This document shows positions 34,536 through 44,910 of a DNA stretch of 64,000 nt, piece after piece. Location of the stretch: assembly GCF_003024385.1 (NCBI RefSeq), contig NZ_PVZN01000013.1:1-64000 (forward strand). The letters run 5' to 3'. Below the pieces are notes generated by a model. That model had not been told where the DNA came from. It ran no database searches and worked only from the letters and a program-made list of their open reading frames with translations. The stretch comes from Pseudomonas sp. BBP2017. GTDB taxonomy: Bacteria > Pseudomonadota > Gammaproteobacteria > Pseudomonadales > Pseudomonadaceae. Made by a program: the position numbers and the translations under genes. How positions within the stretch are numbered: the first letter of the stretch is position 1; the number at the start of each line of letters is the position of its first letter.

Positions 34536-35285
34536 TCAGTTGGCCTCGGACAATTGCTGCCACAACGCTGGACCACCAGCCGATTTGGCAATGGCATCCA
34601 GACGCGCCAGATGAGCTTCCAGCTCCTGCTCGGTGGCCTGAATGATACGCCCCGGTTGACGACCGATCAGGCGGCGGATTTCGCTACCACGGCGCTCCTC
34701 GCTGTTTTCCTCGCCATCGGCGCCCTGTCCGGCCAGTGACAGGCTGGTCTGGCCACCGGTCATGCTCAGGTAGACGTCAGCGAGCAACTCCGAGTCGAGC
34801 AAAGCGCCGTGCAACTCCCGGCCGGAGTTATCGATGCCGTATCGCTTGCACAATGCATCGAGGCTGTTGCGCTGCCCCGGATGCCGCGAGCGGGCCATCA
34901 TCAGGGTATCGAGAATGGTGCAATGCTGGGAGATATCGGCGCGGTCGTGCTGGCCAATCAAAGCGAATTCGTTGTTGATGAAACCAACGTCGAACGCCGC
35001 GTTGTGGATGATCAGCTGGGCGCCCTGGATGAAGTCGAAGAATTCATCGGCCACTTCGGCAAAACGTGGTTTGTCGACCAGAAAGGCGTCGGTGATACCG
35101 TGTACGCCAATAGCGCCTTCGTCACTTTCGCGATCAGGCTGCAGATAGACGTGGAAATGCCGCCCGGTCAGGCGCCGGCCCATCAGTTCGACACAACCGA
35201 TCTCGATGACCCGGTGACCGTCGGTGACCGGCATACCCGTGGTTTCGGTGTCGAGGACGACCGACCTGTTGCTCTGAATCTCCAC
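34536..35285 (-). CDS. dnaQ: DNA polymerase III epsilon subunit (3'-5' proofreading exonuclease)
   Basis: This 249-residue subunit proofreads replication. The DEDDh exonuclease motifs are present: VVLDTETTG (ExoI), IIHNAAFDVGFINNE (ExoII) and HGALLDSELLADVY (ExoIII). I take the GTG at 35285, with AGGAG 8 bases upstream, giving an N-terminus MEIQSNRSVVLDTETTG; an ATG at 35333 would add 16 non-conserved residues. It lies 85 bp downstream of rnhA, a pairing conserved in many bacteria. Confidence 0.93.
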   Translation of the reverse strand: MEIQSNRSVVLDTETTGMPVTDGHRVIEIGCVELMGRRLTGRHFHVYLQPDRESDEGAIGVHGITDAFLVDKPRFAEVADEFFDFIQGAQLIIHNAAFDVGFINNEFALIGQHDRADISQHCTILDTLMMARSRHPGQRNSLDALCKRYGIDNSGRELHGALLDSELLADVYLSMTGGQTSLSLAGQGADGEENSEERRGSEIRRLIGRQPGRIIQATEQELEAHLARLDAIAKSAGGPALWQQLSEAN

Positions 35286-35370
35286 GCCGGTGGTCTCCTG
35301 TCGAGTACAGCTTGTCTGGTGAAAGCTGGCCATTCTACCTCAGCTCGCGGCCGAGTGGCGGCTGGTGTGC

Positions 35371-35817
35371 TCAGCGCAGCCCGCGCACTTCGTCAACACC
35401 GCGGTTGGCCAGTTGGTCGGCGCGCTCGTTGCCATGATGGCCGATGTGCCCACGGACCCACTTCCAGGTTACCTTATGGCGCCCGACCTGCTCATCGAGC
35501 AACTGCCAGAGGTCGGCGTTCTTCACCGGTTCCTTGGCGGCGGTTTTCCAGCCGCGCTTTTTCCAGTTGACCATCCACTCGTTGATGCCTTTCATCACGT
35601 ACTGGGAGTCAGTGACCAGCAGCACTTCACACTCGCGCTTGAGCGCTTCCAGGCCCTTGATCGCCGCCATCAGCTCCATGCGGTTGTTGGTGGTCTCCGG
35701 CTCGCCGCCCCACAGCTCCTTTTCGACGCCCTTGCAAACCATCAGCACGCCCCAGCCGCCCGGGCCGGGATTACCCTTGCAGGCACCATCGGTAAAGATC
35801 TCGACGCTATCGCTCAT
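35371..35817 (-). CDS. rnhA: Ribonuclease HI
   Basis: RNase HI degrades the RNA strand of RNA/DNA hybrids. This 148-residue protein has the catalytic Asp10 in [18 protein letters not shown], Glu48 in [10 protein letters not shown], Asp70 in LLVTDSQYV and the C-terminal Asp in [11 protein letters not shown]. Its length is typical. It precedes dnaQ on the same strand and follows the methyltransferase gene by 50 bp. Confidence 0.96.
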   Translation of the reverse strand: MSDSVEIFTDGACKGNPGPGGWGVLMVCKGVEKELWGGEPETTNNRMELMAAIKGLEALKRECEVLLVTDSQYVMKGINEWMVNWKKRGWKTAAKEPVKNADLWQLLDEQVGRHKVTWKWVRGHIGHHGNERADQLANRGVDEVRGLR

Positions 35818-35867
35818 TTACAGCCTTTTCATCAATGATTGGGGCCCGCGCCCTGCGGGCCCGGAAC

Positions 35868-36626
35868 TCAGGGTTCGGAGTGGCGCCGGTTGACCTTGGC
35901 CATCGGCAATGGCAGCAGCTTGCCCATCGGCTCGCGGCGTTCCAGGCGCAGTGGCCGTAGGCCGACCACCATTTTGCGCGCCACCAGCAGGTAGACGCCG
36001 CCACCCGCGCCTTGCCAGCCACCGGCGACTCGTTCCCAGCCCGCCAGGCGCTGTTGCCAGGCCGGGGACGCGAGCGGCGGACGATAGCACCCGAAGCGGC
36101 GTTTCTCCAGCGCAAAGCCCAGCAGGTTAAGCCAGTCGCCGACCCGCGACGGGGAAATGCAGCGCGCCTTGCGCAGGGCATCATGGGCAAACACCCGACG
36201 CACGCCCCAACTGCTCCAGGGGTTGATGCCGATGATCACCAGGTGCCCGCCCGGACGCACGCTGCTGGCGGCTTCACGCAACAGACCATGGGGCGACAGG
36301 CTGAAATCCAGGCCATGCTGTAGCACCACCACATCGGCGGCGTGCTCGCTCAACGGCCAGGCCTGTTCTTCACAGACAATCTCGACCCCGGGCAGCGGTG
36401 CGCCCAGGCGCACATTGCGTTGCACTTGCGGGGCTTTGGGCGGCGCTTCGGCACAGGGACCGTAGTGCACCAGATAGCCGCCGAAGTAGCGCCCCAACTC
36501 TTCTTCGAGCAGGCGTTGTTCTTCATGCAGCATCAACTGCCCCAGGGGGCCGGCGAACCAGTCGCGGGCCAGGCTGATCAGCTCCAGCCACTGCGGATCG
36601 GCCTGGGCGAAGGCTTGATCGGTCAT
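35868..36626 (-). CDS. Class I SAM-dependent methyltransferase
   Basis: This 252-residue protein has a weak SAM fold: the acidic/hydrophobic segments PLSEHAADVVVLQHGLDFS and RPGGHLVIIGINPWS match methyltransferase motifs. AAGGGAGA precedes ATG 36626. Synteny with PA1814 in PAO1 (from memory) places it next to rnhA; its substrate is unknown. It diverges from gloB with 79 bp between starts. The N-terminal ARDWFAGPLGQLMLHEEQRL region is conserved in this family. Confidence 0.85.
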   Translation of the reverse strand: MTDQAFAQADPQWLELISLARDWFAGPLGQLMLHEEQRLLEEELGRYFGGYLVHYGPCAEAPPKAPQVQRNVRLGAPLPGVEIVCEEQAWPLSEHAADVVVLQHGLDFSLSPHGLLREAASSVRPGGHLVIIGINPWSSWGVRRVFAHDALRKARCISPSRVGDWLNLLGFALEKRRFGCYRPPLASPAWQQRLAGWERVAGGWQGAGGGVYLLVARKMVVGLRPLRLERREPMGKLLPLPMAKVNRRHSEP

Positions 36627-36705
36627 TGCAGTCTCCCTTGAAGGTTCTCGACAACGTGCATAACTACTAAGATGCACCCATGTCCAACGTTTGGCGAATT
36701 GCACC

Positions 36706-37485
36706 ATGATACAGATCGATGCCCTGCCCGCTTTCAGCGATAACTACATCTGGTTGTTACAGGATTCTGCCAACCAGCGCTGTGCGGTGGTCGACCCGGG
36801 TGATGCGGCACCGGTGCTGGCCTGGCTCGAGCGTCACCCGGGCTGGCAACTGAGCGACATCTTGATCACCCACCACCATCACGACCATGTCGGCGGCGTC
36901 GAGCAGCTCAAGAAAACCACCGCTGCGCGGGTTTGCGGCCCAGCTCACGAGCGCATCCCGGGGCGTGACCTGGCCCTGGACGACAACGCCAGCGTGCGCG
37001 TCCTGGGTCTGGACTTCCAGATCATTGCAGTACCTGGACACACCTTGGGACATATTGCTTATTATTGCGGGCAAACCGCCACTCCGCTGCTGTTCTGTGG
37101 CGACACCTTGTTCGCGGCGGGCTGCGGTCGCCTGTTCGAAGGCACCGCCGAGCAGATGCACCATTCCCTAGAGCGCCTCGCGGCCCTGCCCGCCCAGACC
37201 CTGGTGTACTGCACCCATGAATACACCCTGAGCAACCTGCGTTTTGCCATGGCCGTGGAGCCCGATAACGAGCACATTGCCCAACGCTTCGCCGACGTTA
37301 CCCAACTTCGCGAGCACGATCGCATCACGTTGCCATCAACCCTGGCACTGGAAAAGCTGACCAACCCCTTTTTGCGCACCACCGAAACATCCGTTAAAGA
37401 AAAACTAGACGAACGGAACGCCCTTATAAACCCTACGCCAAGTGCTGTTTTTGCTGGGTTGCGGGCTTGGAAGGACAGCTTCTAA
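36706..37485 (+). CDS. gloB: Hydroxyacylglutathione hydrolase (glyoxalase II)
   Basis: Glyoxalase II hydrolyses S-D-lactoylglutathione to lactate and glutathione. This 259-residue metallo-beta-lactamase-fold enzyme has the metal motif [10 protein letters not shown], further His in [12 protein letters not shown] and Asp in [14 protein letters not shown], and the C-terminal glutathione-binding [12 protein letters not shown]. The start is ATG 36706; an in-frame TTG is 15 bp upstream. It is a single gene, followed by mltD. Confidence 0.95.
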   Translation: MIQIDALPAFSDNYIWLLQDSANQRCAVVDPGDAAPVLAWLERHPGWQLSDILITHHHHDHVGGVEQLKKTTAARVCGPAHERIPGRDLALDDNASVRVLGLDFQIIAVPGHTLGHIAYYCGQTATPLLFCGDTLFAAGCGRLFEGTAEQMHHSLERLAALPAQTLVYCTHEYTLSNLRFAMAVEPDNEHIAQRFADVTQLREHDRITLPSTLALEKLTNPFLRTTETSVKEKLDERNALINPTPSAVFAGLRAWKDSF

Positions 37486-37584
37486 ACAGCGGCTGCCAGG
37501 TCCTGAAAGTTCTCAAAGGTTGACCACAGAGGGGCTGCTTTCTAGAATCGCCCGACATTTTTGCCCGGAACTTTGTCCCAGCCA

Positions 37585-39006
37585 ATGTCGTCTAATAGCC
37601 GCAGAACCTTCAATTCCGTCGCCCTGACGCGTCTGGCCCAAGCCAGTGCGCTGGCCCTGGCCGCCACCCTGGTGGGTTGCCAGAGCACCCGTCAGCTCGA
37701 CGAATCCGAGAGCGTTCGCGCGCACAACTACCAGGCGCGGATGAAGCAAAAACCGGTGTTCGTCCCGGTCAAGCAAACCGAGCAGGCGCCCCAGGATGTC
37801 TGGGAGCGCATGCGCCAGGGTTTCGCCCTGCAAGACGACATGGCGGTCAACCCGCGCATCGAACAGCAACGCCTGTGGTTCGCCAGCAACCCCTCGTTCC
37901 TGGAAACCGCCGGCGACCGTGGCAGCCTGTACATCCATTACATCGTCGAGCGTCTTGAAGAGCGCAACATGCCGCTGGAGCTGGCCCTGCTGCCGGCCAT
38001 CGAAAGCGCTTACAACCCGATGGCGTATTCGCGTGCCCATGCGGTGGGACTGTGGCAGTTCATTCCGTCCACCGGTCGCCACTTCAACCTGCGCCAGACC
38101 CGCTTCTACGACGGCCGTCGCGACATCACCGCCTCGACCAACGCCGCGCTGAACTACCTGAGCCGCCTGCACGACATGTTCAACGGTGACTGGTTGCTCG
38201 CCCTGGCCGCCTACAACGCCGGCGAAGGCACCGTCAGCCGCGCCATCGAGCGTAACGAAAGGCTCGGCCTGCCGACCGACTACTGGAACCTGCCGCTGCC
38301 GCAGGAAACCCGCGACTACGTGCCCAAGCTCCTGGCCCTGTCGCAGGTGGTGATGACGCCGCAGGCCTATGGCGTGAATCTCAACCCGATCGCCAACGAA
38401 CCCTACTTCGAAGCCGTTGCCATCAACGACCGTCTGGACCTGTCGCGGGTCGCCGAGCTGGCTAATATCGACGAAGACGAGATGTTCCAGCTCAACCCGG
38501 CGTTCAAGAAGCGCATGACCGTCGATGGCCCCAAACAACTGTTGGTACCGACCGCCAAGGCGCAGTTGCTGACCGCCAGCCTGTCGAACATGAAGCCGGA
38601 AGAGCTGCTCTCGCTGCAGCCGAAAAAGGCCGTATTCGAAGCAGCACTGGCCGAAACCGCACCGCGCACAACCACAACCCGCAACAGCCGCTACCGGGTC
38701 AAACGTGGCGACAGCCTGGGCAGCATCGCCAAGGCCAACAAGGTCAGCGTCAAAGACCTGCAGCGCTGGAACAAGCTGTCTGGCAACCGCCTCAAGGCGG
38801 GGCAGACACTGGTCATGCAAAGCGCCCAGCCGGTGCAGGGCAAAAACCAGAAAAAATCCACCCAGTACAAGGTCCGCAAAGGTGACTCGCTGTACCTGGT
38901 GGCCAAGCGTTTCAACGTCGAAATGCAGCACCTCAAGCGCTGGAATCCTCGCAGCGGTCACGCCCTCAAGCCAGGCCAGACCCTGACCGTTTACCTGCCA
39001 CACTGA
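37585..39006 (+). CDS. mltD: Membrane-bound lytic murein transglycosylase D
   Basis: MltD cleaves peptidoglycan glycan strands. This 473-residue outer-membrane lipoprotein has a lipobox (ATLVGC), a transglycosylase domain (residues about 90-260) with the catalytic Glu in LLPAIESAYNPMAYS, GLWQFIPSTGRHFNL and LAAYNAGEGTVSRAI, and two C-terminal LysM repeats (about residues 370-415 and 428-470). ATG 37585 is chosen because it gives a short n-region before the lipid signal; 37561 is an alternative. Two LysM domains are within the range of the family. Confidence 0.94.
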   Translation: MSSNSRRTFNSVALTRLAQASALALAATLVGCQSTRQLDESESVRAHNYQARMKQKPVFVPVKQTEQAPQDVWERMRQGFALQDDMAVNPRIEQQRLWFASNPSFLETAGDRGSLYIHYIVERLEERNMPLELALLPAIESAYNPMAYSRAHAVGLWQFIPSTGRHFNLRQTRFYDGRRDITASTNAALNYLSRLHDMFNGDWLLALAAYNAGEGTVSRAIERNERLGLPTDYWNLPLPQETRDYVPKLLALSQVVMTPQAYGVNLNPIANEPYFEAVAINDRLDLSRVAELANIDEDEMFQLNPAFKKRMTVDGPKQLLVPTAKAQLLTASLSNMKPEELLSLQPKKAVFEAALAETAPRTTTTRNSRYRVKRGDSLGSIAKANKVSVKDLQRWNKLSGNRLKAGQTLVMQSAQPVQGKNQKKSTQYKVRKGDSLYLVAKRFNVEMQHLKRWNPRSGHALKPGQTLTVYLPH

Positions 39007-39130
39007 GCATCAGGCTCCGCGCCGTAGACCGGAGCCACACCGACCGTCCTGGCGGCCCCCTTTTTCCAGCCGATACAAGCTGTTACTGTAGCTGGAACAA
39101 AGCCCAAGCCGCCTGGATCGGATCGCCGAC

Positions 39131-40963
39131 TTGATACGTCCCCTCCTGTTGCTGTCATTCAGCCTGGCCTTGAGCTTTCCCGCGGGCGCAACAATCAGCG
39201 AAAGCCACGGTTACGCCCAGTTCGGCACGCTCAAGTATCCAGCCAAATTTACCCACTTCGACTGGGTCAACCCGCAAGCGCCCAAGGGCGGCACCTTGCG
39301 CGCCATGGCATTTGGCACATTCGATACGCTCAACCCCTACACCTTCAAGGGGTCAAGCCCGGTCACCACGCCGAATTTCTTGCAGTATGGGGTAACCGAG
39401 CTTAACGAACCCCTGATGGTTGGCACCGGGCAATACGACCCCTCGGGTGACGAGCCGACCTCGAGTTACGGCCTTATCGCAGGCTCCGTGGAGTACAGCG
39501 AAGACCGCAGCTGGGTGGTGTTCAACCTGCGCCCGCAAGCCCGCTTTCATGACGGCCATCCCATCACGGCCAGCGACGTGGCTTTTTCCTACCGCACCCT
39601 GCTCAAGGAAGGTCACCCGATCTACCGAACCAACTTGCAGGAAGTGCAGCGGGTCGACATCCTCAACCCACGGCGTATCCGCTTCGTGTTCAAGCGCGCC
39701 GGCAATCCGTTGCTGATCCTGCGCCTGGGCGAGATGCCGGTGCTCCCGGCGCATTACTGGAAAGGCCGCGACTTCAAGGCCACCACCTTCGAGCCGCCGC
39801 TGGGCAGTGGCCCCTATCGCATCACCCAGGTCCAGCCAGGGCGGCGACTGGTATTTGAGCGGGTCAAGGATTACTGGGGCAAGGATCTGGCGGTCAATCG
39901 CGGCAAATACAACTTCGCCCGGGTCGAGTACGAGTTCTACCGCGATAGCGCCGTGGCCTTCGAAGCGTTCAAAGCCGGCGAGTTCGATATTTACATCGAG
40001 CACCAGGCCAAGAACTGGGCCAATGGTTACAATTTCCCGGCGGTGCGCCGTGGCCAAGTGATCAAGGCGCAGATTCCACACAAGATCCCGACCCAGACCC
40101 AAGGCCTGTTCATGAACAGCCGCCGTGCAGCCTTCAGCGACGCCAGGGTCCGACAGGCCCTGGGGCTGATGCTGGATTTCGAGTGGACCAACCGCACCCT
40201 GTTCAGCAGTGCCTATCGCCGCGCCAGCAGCTACTATCCCAACAGCGAATTCGCCGCCAGTGGCCTGCCGGAGGGCAAAGAGTGGCTGTTACTTGCCCCC
40301 TACCGCGAGCAACTGCCCGCCGCCTTGTTCACCGAGCCTTACAAAGTCAGCCACACCGACGGGCGCGGCATCAACCGACAGACGCTACGCCAAGCCCTTA
40401 ACCTGCTGGGCCAGGCTGGCTGGAAGCTCAACGGTCAGCGCCTGCTCGACAACAAAGGCAACCCGCTGAAGCTCGAGCTGTTGCTGGTCAATCCGAACCT
40501 GGAGCGGATCCTGCAACCTTATGTCGAAAATCTTGCCAGCATTGGCATCGATGCGCGCTTGCGCACCGTGGACCGGGCTCAGTACAAACAACGTCTGGAC
40601 CAGTTCGACTTCGACATGATTCTGATGACCCTGAACCAGACCCTCAGCCCCGGCCTTGAACAATGGTTGTACTTTCACTCCAGCCAGGCCGCGACCAAAG
40701 GCAGCAAGAACTACGCTGGGGTCAAAGACCCGGTAGTCGATCACCTGCTCGACACCCTGATCGCCGCCCAGAGCCGCGACGATCAGGTGGCGGCCGCACG
40801 GGCCCTGGACCGGGTGTTGCTGTGGCACTACTACATGATTCCCAACTGGTACCTGGACAATCACCGCCTGGCCTACCGTAACCGGTTCGCCTTCGTCACC
40901 ACGCCGCCCTACACCCTGGGGCTCAATAGCTGGTGGATAAAGCCTTCGGAGAACGCCCAATGA
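39131..40963 (+). CDS. nppA1: Peptide ABC transporter solute-binding protein 1 (NppA1/YejA-like)
   Basis: This 610-residue periplasmic protein begins with a Sec signal peptide (cleavage near AGA). It belongs to the large oligopeptide/Yej group of solute-binding proteins: DWVNPQAPKGGTLRAMAFGTFDTLNPYT and [21 protein letters not shown] are typical. The start is a TTG at 39131, preceded by GGATCGGA; no ATG is well placed. It is the first of five genes of the npp operon. In P. aeruginosa, from memory, nppA1A2BCD imports peptidyl nucleoside antibiotics and peptides. Confidence 0.88.
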   Translation: MIRPLLLLSFSLALSFPAGATISESHGYAQFGTLKYPAKFTHFDWVNPQAPKGGTLRAMAFGTFDTLNPYTFKGSSPVTTPNFLQYGVTELNEPLMVGTGQYDPSGDEPTSSYGLIAGSVEYSEDRSWVVFNLRPQARFHDGHPITASDVAFSYRTLLKEGHPIYRTNLQEVQRVDILNPRRIRFVFKRAGNPLLILRLGEMPVLPAHYWKGRDFKATTFEPPLGSGPYRITQVQPGRRLVFERVKDYWGKDLAVNRGKYNFARVEYEFYRDSAVAFEAFKAGEFDIYIEHQAKNWANGYNFPAVRRGQVIKAQIPHKIPTQTQGLFMNSRRAAFSDARVRQALGLMLDFEWTNRTLFSSAYRRASSYYPNSEFAASGLPEGKEWLLLAPYREQLPAALFTEPYKVSHTDGRGINRQTLRQALNLLGQAGWKLNGQRLLDNKGNPLKLELLLVNPNLERILQPYVENLASIGIDARLRTVDRAQYKQRLDQFDFDMILMTLNQTLSPGLEQWLYFHSSQAATKGSKNYAGVKDPVVDHLLDTLIAAQSRDDQVAAARALDRVLLWHYYMIPNWYLDNHRLAYRNRFAFVTTPPYTLGLNSWWIKPSENAQ

Positions 40964-42813
40964 TGTCACTGCCCGGCCTACGCCTGAAGGCCTGCGTCCT
41001 GCTGCTGGCCTGCTTCAGTTTCCAGGCTCTGGCTGCACCGCAACACGCCCTGACCCTGTATGACGAACCACCGAAGTACCCGGCCAACTTCAAACACTTC
41101 GACTATGTCAACCCGGACGCACCAAAAGGTGGCACTTTCCGCCAGGCCGGTTTTGGTGGTTTCGACAGCCTCAACCCGTTCATCAACAAGGGCGTCCCGG
41201 CCGATGACATCACGCTGATCTACGACACCTTGATGACCCAGAGTCTGGACGAGCCCTTCACCGAGTACGGCCTGGTGGCCGGCAAAATCGAAAAGGCCCC
41301 GGACAACAGCTGGGTTCGTTTCTACCTGCGCCCGGAAGCACGCTTTCATGATGGCCACCCGATTCACGCCGAAGACGTGGTGTTCACCTTCAACACCCTG
41401 ATCAACAGTGGCGCGCCACTGTTTCGTGGTTATTACGCCGATGTCGCCGAAGTGATTGCCGAAGACCCGCAGCGGGTACTGTTCAAGTTCAAGCACAGCA
41501 ACAACCGCGAACTACCGCTGATCCTCGGGCAGTTGCCGGTGCTGCCCAAGCACTGGTGGGAGGGGCGCGACTTCACCAAGGGCAACCTGGAACTCCCACT
41601 GGGCAGCGGCCCGTACAAGGTCGCCGAGGTCAAGGCCGGACGCTCGGTCCGCTACGAGCGGGTCAAGGACTACTGGGGCAAGGACCTGGCGGTCAACCGT
41701 GGCTTCTACAACTTCGACGTGATGACCACCGATTATTACCGCGACAGTACGGTGTCCCTGGAAGCGTTGAAGGCCGGTCAGTTCGACTACCGCTTGGAAA
41801 CCGCGGCGAAAAGCTGGGCCACCGCTTATGACGTGCCCGCCGTGCGGGAGAAGCGCCTGATCATGGAGGAGCTGCCCAATGGCAACCCGACCGGCATGCA
41901 AGGTTTCGTCTTCAACATTCGCCGCCCAGTGTTCCAGGATGTACGGGTGCGTGAGGCACTGAGCCTGCTGCTGGACTTCGAGTGGACCAACAAGCAACTG
42001 TTCAACGGTGCCTACACCCGCACCGGCAGCTACTTCGAAAACTCCGAAATGGCCGCCAGAGGCTTGCCTGATGCAGCCGAACTGAAAATCCTCGACCCGC
42101 TGCGCAGCAAAATCCCTGGGCAGGTCTTCACCCAGGCCTTCGCCAACCCGATCACCGATGGCAGCGGAATGATCCGCGAACAACAGCGCAAGGCTTACAA
42201 GTTGCTGCAGGACGCCGGCTGGCGCATCGTCGACGACAAAATGGTCGACGCTCAGGGCAAACCGGTATCCATCGAATTTCTCCTGGCCCAGACCGAGTTC
42301 GAGCGGATCCTGCTGCCGTTCAAACGCAACCTGGCTGACCTTGGTATCGACCTGGTGATTCGCCGGGTGGACGTCTCCCAGTACATCAATCGCTTGCGTT
42401 CGCGAGATTTCGACATGATCGTCGGTGGTTTCCCGCAGTCCAACTCGCCGGGTAACGAGCAACGCGAATTCTGGCAGAGCGCCGCCGCCGACAATCCGGG
42501 CAGCCGCAACTTCATCGGCCTCAAGGACCCGGCCATCGACGTTCTGGTCGAGGCGCTGATCAATGCCGACTCCCGGCAAAGCCTGATCGAGCATTGCCGC
42601 GCCCTGGACCGGGTCTTGCAGTGGGGCTACTACGTGATCCCCAACTGGCACATCAAGACCTGGCGAGTTGCTTACTGGAACCACATCGGCCACCCGAAGG
42701 TATCGCCCAAGTACGACATTGGCATCAATACCTGGTGGATCAAGCCGGACGTCGAACCGGCCGTGCCCGTCAACTCTGCGCCAGATGCACCACCGACTGC
42801 AGGGGCGCAATAG
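40960..42813 (+). CDS. nppA2: Peptide ABC transporter solute-binding protein 2 (NppA2/YejA-like)
   Basis: This 617-residue periplasmic protein is a paralogue of the preceding one: [27 protein letters not shown] and [21 protein letters not shown] align directly. It has its own signal peptide (cleavage near ALA). Its ATG overlaps the upstream stop (ATGA), and GGAG lies 8 bases before it. The tandem pair is followed by one set of permeases and one ATPase, so both binding proteins probably feed the same channel with different peptide preference. Confidence 0.9.
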   Translation: MMSLPGLRLKACVLLLACFSFQALAAPQHALTLYDEPPKYPANFKHFDYVNPDAPKGGTFRQAGFGGFDSLNPFINKGVPADDITLIYDTLMTQSLDEPFTEYGLVAGKIEKAPDNSWVRFYLRPEARFHDGHPIHAEDVVFTFNTLINSGAPLFRGYYADVAEVIAEDPQRVLFKFKHSNNRELPLILGQLPVLPKHWWEGRDFTKGNLELPLGSGPYKVAEVKAGRSVRYERVKDYWGKDLAVNRGFYNFDVMTTDYYRDSTVSLEALKAGQFDYRLETAAKSWATAYDVPAVREKRLIMEELPNGNPTGMQGFVFNIRRPVFQDVRVREALSLLLDFEWTNKQLFNGAYTRTGSYFENSEMAARGLPDAAELKILDPLRSKIPGQVFTQAFANPITDGSGMIREQQRKAYKLLQDAGWRIVDDKMVDAQGKPVSIEFLLAQTEFERILLPFKRNLADLGIDLVIRRVDVSQYINRLRSRDFDMIVGGFPQSNSPGNEQREFWQSAAADNPGSRNFIGLKDPAIDVLVEALINADSRQSLIEHCRALDRVLQWGYYVIPNWHIKTWRVAYWNHIGHPKVSPKYDIGINTWWIKPDVEPAVPVNSAPDAPPTAGAQ

Positions 42814-42814
42814 C

Positions 42815-43888
42815 ATGCTGGCCTATATCTTTCGTCGTCTGTTACTGATCGTTCCGACCTTGCTGGGCATTCTGATCATCAACTTCGTGATCATCCAGGC
42901 CGCACCCGGTGGGCCGGTCGAGCAGATGATCGCCAAGCTCGAGGGCTTCGAGGGCGCCACCAGCCGCATCGCCGGTGGCGGTGCCGAGGTCTCGGTGGCG
43001 GGCTCTAACTACCGCGGCGCGCAAGGCCTGGACCCGGCCTTGATCAAGGAAATCGAAGCGATGTACGGCTTCGACAAGTCGGCGCCGGAACGCCTGTGGA
43101 TCATGATCAAGAACTACGCCCATCTGGATTTCGGCGACAGCTTCTTCCGCGATGCCAAGGTCATCGACCTGATCGTCGAGAAGATGCCGGTGTCGATCTC
43201 CCTGGGCCTGTGGAGCACCCTGATCATGTACCTGGTGTCGATCCCCTTGGGGATCGCCAAAGCCACCCGTCACGGTAGCCACTTCGACGTCTGGACCAGT
43301 TCGGCGATTATCGTCGGCTACGCAATCCCGGCGTTCCTCTTCGCCATTTTGCTGATCGTGGTGTTTGCCGGTGGCAGCTACCTTGACTGGTTCCCGCTGC
43401 GCGGCCTGACTTCGAACAACTTCGACGAGCTCAGTACCACCGGCAAGATCCTCGACTATTTCTGGCACCTGGTCCTGCCGGTCACCGCGCTGGTAATCGG
43501 CAACTTCGCCACCATGACCCTGCTGACCAAAAACAGCTTCCTCGACGAGATCAACAAGCAGTACGTGGTCACCGCCAAAGCCAAGGGACTGAGCCCGAAC
43601 CGGGTGCTCTACGGCCATGTGTTCCGCAACGCCATGCTGCTGGTGATCGCCGGCTTCCCCTCGGCCTTCATCGGCATCTTCTTCACAGGCTCGCTGTTGA
43701 TCGAGGTGATCTTCTCCCTCGACGGCTTGGGCCTGATGAGTTTCGAAGCAGCGATCAACCGCGACTACCCGGTAGTCTTCGGCACCCTGTTCATCTTCAC
43801 CCTGCTCGGCCTGGTGGTGAAACTGATCGGCGACCTGACCTATACCCTGGTCGACCCCCGTATCGACTTCGACAGCCGGGAGCACTGA
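42815..43888 (+). CDS. nppB: Peptide ABC transporter permease (NppB/YejB-like)
   Basis: This 357-residue inner-membrane permease has six predicted helices, the N-terminal [19 protein letters not shown] of Opp/Dpp-type B subunits and the EAA-like loop [25 protein letters not shown] that contacts the ATPase. The insertion with [14 protein letters not shown] between helix 1 and the domain is typical for YejB. ATG 42815 follows the nppA2 stop after one base. It is in operon with nppC, which starts 1 bp after its stop. Confidence 0.92.
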   Translation: MLAYIFRRLLLIVPTLLGILIINFVIIQAAPGGPVEQMIAKLEGFEGATSRIAGGGAEVSVAGSNYRGAQGLDPALIKEIEAMYGFDKSAPERLWIMIKNYAHLDFGDSFFRDAKVIDLIVEKMPVSISLGLWSTLIMYLVSIPLGIAKATRHGSHFDVWTSSAIIVGYAIPAFLFAILLIVVFAGGSYLDWFPLRGLTSNNFDELSTTGKILDYFWHLVLPVTALVIGNFATMTLLTKNSFLDEINKQYVVTAKAKGLSPNRVLYGHVFRNAMLLVIAGFPSAFIGIFFTGSLLIEVIFSLDGLGLMSFEAAINRDYPVVFGTLFIFTLLGLVVKLIGDLTYTLVDPRIDFDSREH

Positions 43889-43889
43889 G

Positions 43890-44909
43890 ATGACCTTGTC
43901 CCCTCTCAACCGTCGACGCTTCGAGCGTTTCAAGGCCAACCGCCGCGGCTGGTGGTCGCTGTGGCTGTTCCTGATTCTGTTCGGCCTGAGCCTGGGCGCC
44001 GAACTGATCGCCAACGACAAGCCCCTGGCTGTGCGTTACGACGGCGAATGGTATTTCCCGGCGCTCAAGCGCTACCCGGAAACCACCTTCGGCGGCGAGT
44101 TCCCGCTGGAGGCCAATTACAAGAGCCCCTACATCCGCGAGTTGCTGGCGGCCAAGGACAGCTGGGTACTCTGGGCGCCGATCCCGTTCAGCTACCAGAG
44201 CATCAACTACGACCTCAAGGTGCCTGCTCCAGCGCCACCTTCGACCCAGAACTGGCTGGGCACCGACGATCAGGGCCGTGATGTACTGGCGCGTGTGATT
44301 TACGGCTTCCGCATCTCGGTGCTGTTCGCCCTGACCCTGACCATTCTCAGCTCGATCATCGGCGTGATTGCTGGCGCCTTGCAGGGTTTCTATGGCGGTT
44401 GGGTGGACCTGACCGGGCAACGCTTCCTGGAGATCTGGTCGGGCCTGCCGGTGCTGTACCTGTTGATCATCCTCGCCAGCTTTGTGCAGCCCAATTTCTG
44501 GTGGCTGCTGGGGATCATGCTGCTGTTTTCCTGGATGAGCCTGGTCGATGTGGTGCGCGCCGAGTTCCTGCGTGGCCGCAACCTGGAGTACGTTCGTGCG
44601 GCACGCGCCCTGGGTATGCAGGACGGTCCGATCATGTTCCGGCACATCCTGCCCAACGCCATGATCTCGACCATGACCTTCATGCCCTTCATTCTCACCG
44701 GTGCCATTGGCACCTTGACCGCCCTGGACTTCCTCGGCTTCGGTTTGCCGCCTGGTGCGCCATCGCTGGGTGAACTGGTGGCCCAGGGCAAGTCCAACCT
44801 GCAAGCGCCCTGGCTGGGCATCAGCGCCTTTGCCGTGCTGGCGCTGATGCTCAGCCTGCTGGTATTCATTGGCGAGTCCGCCCGCGACGCCTTCGACCCG
44901 AGGAAATGA
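43890..44909 (+). CDS. nppC: Peptide ABC transporter permease (NppC/YejE-like)
   Basis: This 339-residue permease has the YejE-type large periplasmic loop after helix 1 (YDGEWYFPALKRYPETTFGGEF) and the motif NWLGTDDQGRDVLARVIYGFR of C-subunit peptide permeases. The EAA loop VRAARALGMQDGPIMFRHILPNAM is present. It is followed directly by the ATPase gene. Confidence 0.92.
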   Translation: MTLSPLNRRRFERFKANRRGWWSLWLFLILFGLSLGAELIANDKPLAVRYDGEWYFPALKRYPETTFGGEFPLEANYKSPYIRELLAAKDSWVLWAPIPFSYQSINYDLKVPAPAPPSTQNWLGTDDQGRDVLARVIYGFRISVLFALTLTILSSIIGVIAGALQGFYGGWVDLTGQRFLEIWSGLPVLYLLIILASFVQPNFWWLLGIMLLFSWMSLVDVVRAEFLRGRNLEYVRAARALGMQDGPIMFRHILPNAMISTMTFMPFILTGAIGTLTALDFLGFGLPPGAPSLGELVAQGKSNLQAPWLGISAFAVLALMLSLLVFIGESARDAFDPRK

Positions 44910-44910
44910 A

